Shown: piece after piece, positions 33,894-42,127 of the stretch
How the letters are laid out: the number at the start of each line of letters is the position of its first letter
Position numbering within the stretch: the first letter of the stretch is position 1
DNA from: Ornithinimicrobium laminariae
GTDB lineage: Bacteria; Actinomycetota; Actinomycetes; Actinomycetales; Dermatophilaceae
Reading direction: 5' to 3'
Length of the DNA: 64,000 bases
Assembly (NCBI RefSeq): GCF_019457945.1
Contig: NZ_JAHZSU010000003.1
Location: 744,001-808,000 of the forward strand
Program-made: the position numbers and the translations under genes
The notes under the pieces: generated by a model
The model's input: the letters and a program-made list of their open reading frames with translations, nothing else
Told to the model about the DNA's origin: nothing
Database searches by the model: none

Positions 33894-35981
33894 TCACAAC
33901 CCTGACAGCACTTCAAGCACTTGTGCCCCATACATGTCCAGCTTGCGAGCGCCGACCCCAGAGATCCCTGATAACTCTTGGAGCGTGCTCGGTTCTCGCT
34001 CGGCGATGGCTGTCAACGTGGCATCGGTGAAGACCACGAATGCGGGCAGAGAGGCTTCTTGGGCGGTAGCCAGTCGCCAGGAACGCAACTTCTCGAACAT
34101 CGCTTCGTCATAGGTGGGAGGGCAGTCCTCGCATCGGCCAACCTTGCGTTGTGCGGCGCTACCTAGCAGGTTTCCGCAGATTCGGCAGACCTTGGGGGTG
34201 CGTGGCTTGCTGGTTTTGGGTTTGCGCTTGGGCGCGCCTGCGCCGGTGGACTCTGCGCCCATCGCTGCTTGACCCAGCAGGTTGGCCGCTGGAGCAAGAA
34301 AACGAGAAACCCGCCGGTGCGCGCGCCCGCCAGAGCCTCGAGAGCCAGCCCAACTCAGTTGCAGGTGGCTTTGCGCTCGTGTGACGCCGACATACAACAG
34401 CCGACGTTCCTCAGCCACCCGTTCGGCGGTGTCTGCCATTGAAATCGGCAAGAGTCCCTCGCTGACACCAATGATGAAGACTCGGTCCCATTCCAGCCCC
34501 TTGGCTGAGTGCAAGGAGGCCAGCGTCACGCCTTCAACGGTTGGCGCATGCTGTTCGCTTGCGCGGCGGTCCAACTCGCCGACAAACTCCCGCATCCGGG
34601 CTTCGGGCTGAGTGACCGTCAGATCGTCGGCAAGGTTCACCAGTGCTTGCAGTGACTCCCATCGCTCTCGGGTGGCTCCACCAGATTCCGGGGCTTTACG
34701 AGACCAGCCGTTGCCGCTGAGGACATCGCGGACCTGGTCACCCAACGTGCGCCTTCCATTGTCGGAACGCATCTGGCCGCGTAGGAGGACGAGCGCCTGG
34801 CGGACCTCAGTGCGCGAAAAGAACCGCTCGCCGCCCCTGACCAAGTAAGGAACGTTCGCCGACGCCAACGCGCTCTCGATTGCCTCCGATTGGCCATTCG
34901 TGCGAAACAGCACAGCCATTGAGCGAGGTTGCTCGCCAGCATCGATAGCTGCTTTGATGGCGCTTGCAACCCCGTGAGCCTCAGCCTCATCGCTGTCGAA
35001 GGTGCGCAACTCTGGTTTGGGGCCGGTATCGCGCTGTGCCTGCAGTTGGACACTGCCGTGTGGCAAGACTGCGTTGGCAACATTGATGACCTGCGGGGTG
35101 GAGCGATAGTTGCGCACTAGTCGGACCACAGAGGCGTCGCGATGTCGCTTGGCAAAGGTCTCTAAATGCGTGGCGGATGCACCGGTGAAGGAGTAGATCG
35201 TCTGGGCTGGGTCGCCGACAACACAAATGTCCTGGCGATCCCCTAGCCACAGGTCCAGCAACTGCTGCTGCAACGGGTTGACGTCCTGGTATTCATCCAC
35301 GACGAAGTGTCGGTATTGCTGGCGGATCGCCGAAGCGACCTGAGGGTGCTCGGCGAGAATGCCTACCATGGTGAGCAAGACATCTTCAAAGTCGATGACG
35401 TGGCGCTCGGCCTTGACTTCCTCATAGGCCTCCATCAACCGCGCCATCGCGGTGCCATCTAAGCCTGCTGGTTGAAGCGATTCTTGCTTAGCGATCGTGG
35501 GATAGCGCTCGGCCGTGATCATGCTGACCTTTGCCCACTCGACCTCGGAGGCGACATCACGCAAGCCGGTGCGGTCGAGCCCTAGGCGCAGTCGTCCTGC
35601 CGCCTCGGCAATCGCGGAAACTTTATGCGGCAAGATCTCTGGCGGCGGACCACCGACCGCCTGCGGCCAAAAGAACTGCAACTGCCTCAAGGCCGCCGCG
35701 TGAAAGGTTCGCGCCTGAACACCGGGGACCCCCAACCCACGCAGGCGTGTGCGCATTTCACCGGCTGCACGCGCAGTGAAGGTAACCGCAAGCACCTGGG
35801 GCGCCTTCAATGCGCCAGACCACACGCCATACGCAATGCGGTGGGTAATCGCTCGGGTCTTGCCGGTTCCGGCACCAGCCAAGACCACCATCGGGCCCAG
35901 CGGCTTGCTCGCAACGGCTAATTGCTCAGGGTCGAGCCCCTCAAGAATGTCATCTGCACTGGTCGGAAGGGCTTGGTTCAC
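33894..35981 (-). CDS. uvrD2: ATP-dependent DNA helicase UvrD2 with HRDC domain
   Basis: Superfamily 1A 3'-5' helicase. Q motif LDPEQLAVA, Walker A GAGTGKT at residues 36-42, Walker B VVDEYQDVNPLQQQ, motif IV VRNYRSTPQV, motif V SLHSAKGLEWDRVF and motif VI VGVTRAQSHLQL. The C-terminus has a four-Cys element (CRICG ... CEDC) and an HRDC domain (EREPSTLQELSGISGVG), the layout of mycobacterial UvrD2. The ATG overlaps the nudC stop by 4 bases. Confidence 0.95.
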   Translation of the reverse strand: MNQALPTSADDILEGLDPEQLAVASKPLGPMVVLAGAGTGKTRAITHRIAYGVWSGALKAPQVLAVTFTARAAGEMRTRLRGLGVPGVQARTFHAAALRQLQFFWPQAVGGPPPEILPHKVSAIAEAAGRLRLGLDRTGLRDVASEVEWAKVSMITAERYPTIAKQESLQPAGLDGTAMARLMEAYEEVKAERHVIDFEDVLLTMVGILAEHPQVASAIRQQYRHFVVDEYQDVNPLQQQLLDLWLGDRQDICVVGDPAQTIYSFTGASATHLETFAKRHRDASVVRLVRNYRSTPQVINVANAVLPHGSVQLQAQRDTGPKPELRTFDSDEAEAHGVASAIKAAIDAGEQPRSMAVLFRTNGQSEAIESALASANVPYLVRGGERFFSRTEVRQALVLLRGQMRSDNGRRTLGDQVRDVLSGNGWSRKAPESGGATRERWESLQALVNLADDLTVTQPEARMREFVGELDRRASEQHAPTVEGVTLASLHSAKGLEWDRVFIIGVSEGLLPISMADTAERVAEERRLLYVGVTRAQSHLQLSWAGSRGSGGRAHRRVSRFLAPAANLLGQAAMGAESTGAGAPKRKPKTSKPRTPKVCRICGNLLGSAAQRKVGRCEDCPPTYDEAMFEKLRSWRLATAQEASLPAFVVFTDATLTAIAEREPSTLQELSGISGVGARKLDMYGAQVLEVLSGL

Positions 35982-36940
35982 TGCGCTGCTTGCCCCCGGA
36001 AGTTGCTGTGCTCAACTTGCTGCTCCAACTCGCCGCCGTACCACTGCTCAACAAGGCGGCGGGCAATCGAGACGCGGGGCGGCAAGGCTACCCGGCCGGT
36101 GTGCACTGCCCACGCCAGCTCTCCCTTGCTAAACCACGCCGCTTCAACAATCTCCGTCGGGTCAAGGGTTAGCTCACTCGTCTTGGCCTTGGCAGTGAAT
36201 CCGACCATCAGGGATGCCGGGAAGGGCCACGGCTGGTTGCCTCGGTAAAGGACGTCAGTCACCTCCACTCCGACTTCCTCAAAAACTTCACGAGCCACTG
36301 CGCTCTCGAGCGACTCTCCTGCTTCAACAAAACCAGCCAGCACTGACATACGTCCCTCTGGCCAGTGCGGGCCACGTCCTAGCAGCAACCGATCTTCCTC
36401 GTCGGTGACAGCCATGATGACGGCAGGCTCGGTGCGTGGGTGGTGTTCTGATCCGTCCACCTCGCAGGCGCGCACCCAACCGCCTTCAGCGACGGTGGTT
36501 TCCGAACCGCAACGCGGGCAGCAGGTATGACGTTCGTGCCAGTTGGCCAACGCGACGCCGGTGGTGAAGACACCTGCGTCGATGTCACCCAAGTCAACGC
36601 CGGCCTCGCGCAGGGAAAGCCATCCTTTGGCATTGGAGTCGGGCCGACCACGATCCCCTTCGGCACGCACGACCACGACGTAGTCTCGCTGCTCTGGGTC
36701 ACGCCCGATGTAGAGCGCCAACCGCTTGCTGTCTGCCATTTCGCCTGGTCGCGGGACGAGGCGCAACTGCCCGTCGACTCGGCAGGTGCGCATTTTTGAT
36801 TCGACGAAGTCGTAGATGCGGGTTTCAGACTTTCCCAGAGCCCGCTTGATGACGTCAATATCGCGTCGGGCGTTTCCGCCTCGGTCGAGCGCTCCGCGGG
36901 AGAGTGCAAGGTCAAGAAGGGTCTCCGGCAAAATACTCAC
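35978..36940 (-). CDS. nudC: NAD(+) diphosphatase NudC
   Basis: Nudix hydrolase that cleaves NADH and NAD and can remove NAD caps from RNA. A zinc element (CCPRCGSE ... ACEVDGSEHHPR) precedes the Nudix box GFVEAGESLESAVAREVFEEVGVEV. The NudC marker appears in the nearby YRGNQPWPFPASLMVGF (SQPWPFPxS type). I chose GTG 36940 because TACAGT lies exactly 6 bases upstream, giving 320 residues; TTG 36931 with GGGAG upstream is an alternative, and the longer frame to 37009 runs into the divergent promoter. Confidence 0.92.
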   Translation of the reverse strand: MSILPETLLDLALSRGALDRGGNARRDIDVIKRALGKSETRIYDFVESKMRTCRVDGQLRLVPRPGEMADSKRLALYIGRDPEQRDYVVVVRAEGDRGRPDSNAKGWLSLREAGVDLGDIDAGVFTTGVALANWHERHTCCPRCGSETTVAEGGWVRACEVDGSEHHPRTEPAVIMAVTDEEDRLLLGRGPHWPEGRMSVLAGFVEAGESLESAVAREVFEEVGVEVTDVLYRGNQPWPFPASLMVGFTAKAKTSELTLDPTEIVEAAWFSKGELAWAVHTGRVALPPRVSIARRLVEQWYGGELEQQVEHSNFRGQAAQ

Positions 36941-36946
36941 TCCCTT

Positions 36947-36952
36947 ACTGTA
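36947..36952 (-). promoter_or_regulatory. Putative leaderless -10 of nudC (TACAGT)
   Basis: TACAGT on the minus strand, AAGGGA, then GTG 36940. Confidence 0.55.
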
Positions 36953-37008
36953 GGCGGCGGTGCGGCGACGTGCGGCCTCGCCTACCTCGAATACGTGCCG
37001 TTCGGGCA

Positions 37009-37014
37009 TACGGT
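37009..37014 (+). promoter_or_regulatory. Putative leaderless -10 of the phosphotransferase-like gene (TACGGT)
   Basis: TACGGT, GATCGT, then GTG 37021. The same hexamer and spacing occur at 32533. Confidence 0.55.
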
Positions 37015-37020
37015 GATCGT

Positions 37021-38817
37021 GTGACCCACAGCGACCTCGCCCTCGCAGGAATCGCCTGTGCCGCCGTCCCAGGCATGCAACCGGTCTCGGTGCAAGAGTG
37101 GCGGCGTCCCGAGGCGACAGACCCTTCTCCTGCCCAACGCGCCCTCGTTGAGGACGCCACTGGTCGGCGATGGGTCGTCATCGTGCCCCGGACTGCGGCT
37201 GGCGCTGCGGAGTTGGAGCGCAACGACGCCCTGACTCGGCAACTGGGCAAGCACCTGCCCTTCAAGGTGCCGGTTGCCACTGGATTTGCAGCCGTGGGGC
37301 AGGCGGGGCGAGCCGCGGTCTTCCCGTATGTCGAGGGCTCAGCTATCAACTTCCACCGAATCCCAGCGGGACCGGGGCTCAGTAGCGCCATCGGGCGGTC
37401 ACTGGCTGCGGTGCACAACATGCCGTCGGACTTCTTTGATGAGTTTGGCGTGCCGACATTTGATGCCGAGAGCCACCGACAGCGCCGCCTGGCCGACTTG
37501 GACCGCGCCGCCGAAACAGGCCTGGTCCCGGGTGAGTTGCTGAGTCGCTGGGAGTTGGCCTTCGACACCGCCTCGCTCTGGCGGTTTGCTGCCACTCCGG
37601 TGCACGGATCGCTGAATGGCTGGTCGTTCCTGGTTGCGTTCTCAGATGATGAAGCAGCCACGGCTCGCGTCGTCGCCTTGACCTCGTGGGAGCACGCTTG
37701 CGTCAGCGACCCGGCCGATGACTTCGCCATGTTGGTCAAACAAGCCACACCAGCGGCAGTAGACAGTGTGCTGGAGAGTTACACCCTGGCCCGGGCCAAC
37801 CGACCCGATCGCAACCTGTTGATTAGGGCCCGTCTCGCCTCCGAGATGAGCATGCTGCGCGGCCTAGCTGGCGCCGTTAGTGCCGACGATCAAGAATTTG
37901 TGAACGCCCGCGTGGATGAGTTGCGCAAGCTGAGTCGCCTTACCTCGGCTGATGACCCGTTGGTCCCCGGTACCGTCCCCGTAGTGACAGCGCTTCCTGA
38001 AGCTGGCCTCGAGGAGCAGACTGACGACCAATTAGCGGTCTCTGATGGAGCTCACGCACTTCGTTCAGTGCCGCCCCTCGCCTCCGGCGACGCCGACAAT
38101 GCCGAACGCGATTCATCGAGCCAGGACCCCGGCAACGGTGCAGCGGACAGTGTCGTTGATACCGAGAGAGAGGACTCAATCGACGCCATGGAGCCCGCAG
38201 GCGACACGGACGACTCGGATGGACTCGGCGCTTCGCCCGACGACGCACAAGTTGCCGTTGACGGTGAGGCAGACCTACACGATGCGATCGACCCGCACGA
38301 GGAAATCGACTCTCACGACAGAGACGCGGAAGGGCCGGTCGATAGCGATAGGTCGGACGCCGACGCAGATGTGACGACCGAGATCCCGGTGCTGTCGCCT
38401 GCCCCTGCTCCAGCGGCACCAGATGACGAAGACTCAACCACCGTCATTAAGACTGTGGCCTGGCCACCCCCTGCCCAAGGCGACGTCCCCGTCGAGTACG
38501 AGTTGCCTCCTGATGCTGACCCTGACTACGGAACGCCGGGTATCGAGATAACTGACACCGACGTGGCTGACGCGGACGTGGCTGACGCGGAGGTGGCTGA
38601 CGACGAGATGGTCGACCAAGAGGTGCCCGCGGAAGATGAGCGCCCCGAGCCGGATTACCGCTCCGAAGCCAACGCCCTCAACATTCCACCGCCCAAGCGG
38701 TCCGACGAAACGAGCGCTGAAGAGCCTTCCGAGGACGCAATCGATGAGACCGACCGGATCCGAGACCTGTATGGGATGACCCTGGACGATGTAGTGGTTG
38801 AAGACTCACCCAAGTGA
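37021..38817 (+). CDS. Aminoglycoside phosphotransferase-like kinase domain with long acidic tail
   Basis: Residues 1-310 form a phosphotransferase (APH)-like fold: an N-lobe with VVIVPRTAAGAAELERNDAL, a hinge PYVEGSAI, and a C-lobe with AATPVHGSLNGWSFLV, where HGSLN takes the place of the usual HGDLxxxN and lacks its Asp. Later, SDPADDF resembles the DP-type motif. Residues 330-598 are a low-complexity tail rich in Asp, Glu, Ala and Pro, with VADADVADAEVAD repeats. The substrate is unknown and the missing Asp makes kinase activity uncertain. It occupies the place of a conserved phosphotransferase gene between nudC and adnB. Resistance should not be assumed. Confidence 0.75.
   Translation: MTHSDLALAGIACAAVPGMQPVSVQEWRRPEATDPSPAQRALVEDATGRRWVVIVPRTAAGAAELERNDALTRQLGKHLPFKVPVATGFAAVGQAGRAAVFPYVEGSAINFHRIPAGPGLSSAIGRSLAAVHNMPSDFFDEFGVPTFDAESHRQRRLADLDRAAETGLVPGELLSRWELAFDTASLWRFAATPVHGSLNGWSFLVAFSDDEAATARVVALTSWEHACVSDPADDFAMLVKQATPAAVDSVLESYTLARANRPDRNLLIRARLASEMSMLRGLAGAVSADDQEFVNARVDELRKLSRLTSADDPLVPGTVPVVTALPEAGLEEQTDDQLAVSDGAHALRSVPPLASGDADNAERDSSSQDPGNGAADSVVDTEREDSIDAMEPAGDTDDSDGLGASPDDAQVAVDGEADLHDAIDPHEEIDSHDRDAEGPVDSDRSDADADVTTEIPVLSPAPAPAAPDDEDSTTVIKTVAWPPPAQGDVPVEYELPPDADPDYGTPGIEITDTDVADADVADAEVADDEMVDQEVPAEDERPEPDYRSEANALNIPPPKRSDETSAEEPSEDAIDETDRIRDLYGMTLDDVVVEDSPK
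38560..38604 (+). repeat. 15-bp tandem repeat in the acidic tail
   Basis: GACGTGGCTGACGCG twice in perfect tandem (38560-38589), then a diverged third unit. It encodes DVADA repeats in the tail of the phosphotransferase-like protein. Confidence 0.75.
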
Positions 38818-38836
38818 GTCTCGAACCACTACCGGT

Positions 38837-41800
38837 TTATCCTTGCGTCGAACTTTCGCTGGCCAGCATTGACTCCAACGCTGCAACCGAGGGCAATTCG
38901 GGTCGCACGGTCTGCCCACTAGAGGCGTAGAAAAACGCCGCGTCGACCTGATCCTCGTCAAGCCCCTGCAGACGTGCGTAAGCGAGCCGATAGATCGCCA
39001 GTTGAAGCGCTTTTATCTGTAGGTCGTCAGCATCGACTGGCGGGCGACCGGTCTTCCAGTCAACAACGGTGAAGCCGCCTTCGGGCCGGGGAAACACCGC
39101 GTCAATTCGACCGCGGATTAGGGTGCCTCCGACCGTGGTCTCAATGGCCACTTCGATATCCCTCGGGCTCCGGCTTGCCCACTCACTTGCGAGGAAGTTC
39201 GCTTGCAACTTTTCCATACCGTTGGCATCTGCCTCGTCGGCACTCCCTGGCAACTCATCGAGGTCTACCAAAGCGGCACGGGCGTACTGTTGTTCAACCC
39301 AAGCGTGAAACCTTGTACCCAGATCAGCCTGTGGCGCTGGCGCTGAAGGCATAGGGCGACGCCGCTCTCGCTCAAACTGGTCCCGGTCAGCCACCAGCCG
39401 AATCACGGAAGACGTCGACAGGTGCGACGGCCGAAACGCTGGCGCCGAATTAGCCTCACGCAGGGCTTGCCGTTCAGCAATGAGCATCTGAGCGTGCTCG
39501 GAGTCAGGGTGATCGATGGACCCAAAGACTCCGATGGATGGCTGATCAGGTTGCAAGGCACGCGCCTCGCGAATCGCTTGACTCACTTCAGCCACGCTTC
39601 GCCGCCTCGCGCTGGGCTCGACCGGCCACTCCGCCTCGTTCTCAATAGCGTCCAGCGGGTTTTGGGCGTCTTCTTCTTGCGGAGTCTCAGCCCAGGCAAC
39701 AATGTCTAACGGCGGATGAGACACCTGGCCTACCTGCGGATCGTCACCGGTTAGCTCAGTGATGAACTGGCCGGGTTTGCGCGGGGCTTTGCCGTCCATC
39801 CAGACCGGCGTGGTGAGGAACAACTGGTGTTTAGCACGGGTAAACGCCACGTAGGCCAGGCGGCGCTCCTCGGCAAGTTTGTGGTCTCGCCCATCGGTAC
39901 CGAACTGCTTGAACGCCTGGCTCAACTCGACCGTGTCCTGTGCATCGGACCAGTCCAACTGCGGCAGCCCATCGCGGTCGCCGCGCAGCGAAAACGGCAA
40001 AGCGGCATAGCCGGAAAGCCAACCCTTGTCGGCGTGAGCGAGGTAGTCCCACTGCCCATTCTCAAACTTGCCGACGCCACGCAAACTGGGGAAAACGCCC
40101 TCAGTCAGCCCCGGGATGGCGACGTACTCCCATTCCAAGCCCTTAGCCGCGTGCACAGTCAGAACTTGCACTGAGCCCGCAGAAACGGCAACCTCTGCCA
40201 ACTCGGGCATCTCCACCGCTTCTAGCCCGCGCTCATGCTTGCGGGCGGCCTCTAGCCAGTCGAGAAATCCGCCGAGAGTGGGGCGCTCTGCGGCACCAGC
40301 AAACTGTGCTGCAACATCCGTGAGTGCATCAAGATGCGCACGTGCCCAGGTCTCTCCACCGTCAACCGCGATCCCTGGGTCGGCCGCCACTTCGATGTCG
40401 AGGCCCAACGCTCGTTCAGCCTCGATGATGAGGTCTGGCAAAGGCAGCCCAACAGCCGCGCGAACTCGCCGCACCACGGCAGACAACTCACGAACCCGAG
40501 TCAGGCCGCTGTCGGTCATGCTTCGACCTGCTGGCGAGACCCAGCCGGTCGGGGGCGGCGCGTCAATGGCCTCACCCAATGTCGCTGGCTCGTCGTGGCC
40601 CTCAACGAGGTGGTTCGCCCACGCCCACAAGACCTCGAGGTCTGCCGCACCCAGCCTGGTCACCGGCCCTGACAGGAGCCGAATGATCTGGTCCCCTCGT
40701 CCGGGGTTTTGCACGGCCCACAAAAGTCCGACCAGATCAACTAACTCGGGGCGGTTGAGGAGCCCCCCTAGGCCAACAACTTCGACCGGCAAGTTTCGGG
40801 CCCGCAGGGCGAGAACAACACGATCAAACTGCGACCGTTTGCGGCACAGGACCGCAGCACTGACTGGATTGTTCGCGTCGCGTGCCGCGAATCGCTCGCT
40901 GACCCAGTCGGCAATTGCGTCGGCTTCGGCCAAGTGATCGGGCACCTTGGCGACAGCAACATGTCCCTGACCGGCCATCGGCGACGCTCGCAGGGTTGGG
41001 ACCTCAATGCGGCTCTGCGCCACCAATGGCGCCGCAATGTGATTAGCAGCGGCCAGCACGGCGCTGTCGTTGCGCCAAGAAATGCTCAACGGAAGCACCT
41101 TGGCGTAGCGGCCCTCATTGCTAAAGACCTGAGGGAAACGACTCAGTGTCGTGGCACTGGCACCCCTCCACCCATAAATGGATTGATGGGGGTCGCCTAC
41201 GGCCGTTACCGGCACATCATGGCCGGCAAACAGATTCTTGAGGAGGACCATCTGCGCCTCTGAGGTGTCCTGAAACTCATCCAACAACACCACGCGATAG
41301 CGGGTCCGCTCGGCCTCCCCAACAGCAGATACGTCGCGTGCCAACTCGGCAGCGATGGCCACCTGATCAGCAAAATCAAGGGACACCCGCTCCCGCTTGA
41401 GCCGAGCAAAAGCCTGGATCAGCGGTAGAACTTGCCGCTTGCCGATCATCTCGGCACTCTTTTTTTGGCCGAGGGATTTTTCTGTTTTTCCGGGTGGCAC
41501 CGCAGCTAACTGGTCGGCAGCATTGCTCAGCCACTCCATGATCGACTCCGCGTCCTGCAGGTGCTCGGCCATTTCTCCCGAGAGGCGCAAGACTGCCTCC
41601 ACGATCGTGCTGTCGGCTCCAGTCACCTGCGACATTTCGCCGGTGTATGAGTGAACAACCTCGTGCGCAAGTTGCCACGAGGCTGCCTCGGACAGCAGCC
41701 GCGACCCAGGCTCAATGCCCTTACGCAGGCCGTGTTCACTCACGAGGCGCCCCGCATACGCGTGGTAGGTAGAGACCACTGGCGCGACCCCCACAATGTC

Positions 41801-42127
41801 CAAGTCCTCGTGGTCAATCACGCCGTCCAGGGCCCGAAGTTTGCTCGTCAGTCGAGTTGCCAACTCCAAGGCGGCTTTCCTGGTGAAAGTCAGGCCAAGG
41901 ATCTGGTCTGGACGAACTAGCCCGTTGGCCACCAACCAAAGCACGCGCGATGCCATCGTTTCAGTCTTGCCCGAACCCGCCCCAGCAACCACAAGGGTCG
42001 ACTCCAGAGGCCCTTCGATGATGGCTTGTTGCTCGGGTGTCGGCGGAGGTGACCCCAGTGCCTTCGAGATGTCCAGCGCCGACCATGTGACCGTCGGAGG
42101 CGCCGTTGTGCTTGTCTCCAGGCTCAT
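38837..42127 (-). CDS. adnB: AdnB, lead helicase-nuclease subunit of AdnAB
   Basis: UvrD-like motor fused to a RecB-type nuclease; AdnAB resects DNA double-strand breaks in actinobacteria. Walker A GAGSGKT at residues 49-55, Walker B VVLLDEFQDTSEAQ, motif V VHAAKGLEWEYVAI, motif VI YVAFTRAKHQLFL. The C-terminal PD-(D/E)xK nuclease has GTRFHAWVEQQY and FTVVDWKTG. No iron-sulfur cysteines are seen in this subunit, as expected. 1096 residues. Its start overlaps the adnA stop by 4 bases. Confidence 0.95.
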   Translation of the reverse strand: MSLETSTTAPPTVTWSALDISKALGSPPPTPEQQAIIEGPLESTLVVAGAGSGKTETMASRVLWLVANGLVRPDQILGLTFTRKAALELATRLTSKLRALDGVIDHEDLDIVGVAPVVSTYHAYAGRLVSEHGLRKGIEPGSRLLSEAASWQLAHEVVHSYTGEMSQVTGADSTIVEAVLRLSGEMAEHLQDAESIMEWLSNAADQLAAVPPGKTEKSLGQKKSAEMIGKRQVLPLIQAFARLKRERVSLDFADQVAIAAELARDVSAVGEAERTRYRVVLLDEFQDTSEAQMVLLKNLFAGHDVPVTAVGDPHQSIYGWRGASATTLSRFPQVFSNEGRYAKVLPLSISWRNDSAVLAAANHIAAPLVAQSRIEVPTLRASPMAGQGHVAVAKVPDHLAEADAIADWVSERFAARDANNPVSAAVLCRKRSQFDRVVLALRARNLPVEVVGLGGLLNRPELVDLVGLLWAVQNPGRGDQIIRLLSGPVTRLGAADLEVLWAWANHLVEGHDEPATLGEAIDAPPPTGWVSPAGRSMTDSGLTRVRELSAVVRRVRAAVGLPLPDLIIEAERALGLDIEVAADPGIAVDGGETWARAHLDALTDVAAQFAGAAERPTLGGFLDWLEAARKHERGLEAVEMPELAEVAVSAGSVQVLTVHAAKGLEWEYVAIPGLTEGVFPSLRGVGKFENGQWDYLAHADKGWLSGYAALPFSLRGDRDGLPQLDWSDAQDTVELSQAFKQFGTDGRDHKLAEERRLAYVAFTRAKHQLFLTTPVWMDGKAPRKPGQFITELTGDDPQVGQVSHPPLDIVAWAETPQEEDAQNPLDAIENEAEWPVEPSARRRSVAEVSQAIREARALQPDQPSIGVFGSIDHPDSEHAQMLIAERQALREANSAPAFRPSHLSTSSVIRLVADRDQFERERRRPMPSAPAPQADLGTRFHAWVEQQYARAALVDLDELPGSADEADANGMEKLQANFLASEWASRSPRDIEVAIETTVGGTLIRGRIDAVFPRPEGGFTVVDWKTGRPPVDADDLQIKALQLAIYRLAYARLQGLDEDQVDAAFFYASSGQTVRPELPSVAALESMLASESSTQG

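Noticed and set aside
37021..38817. Antibiotic resistance phosphotransferase
   Set aside because: Only the general fold matches, the catalytic Asp is missing, and the position is that of a conserved chromosomal gene.
40068..40937. 289-codon plus-strand frame within adnB
   Set aside because: Antisense to a well-conserved helicase; low-complexity Arg/Ser/Thr composition typical of shadow frames.
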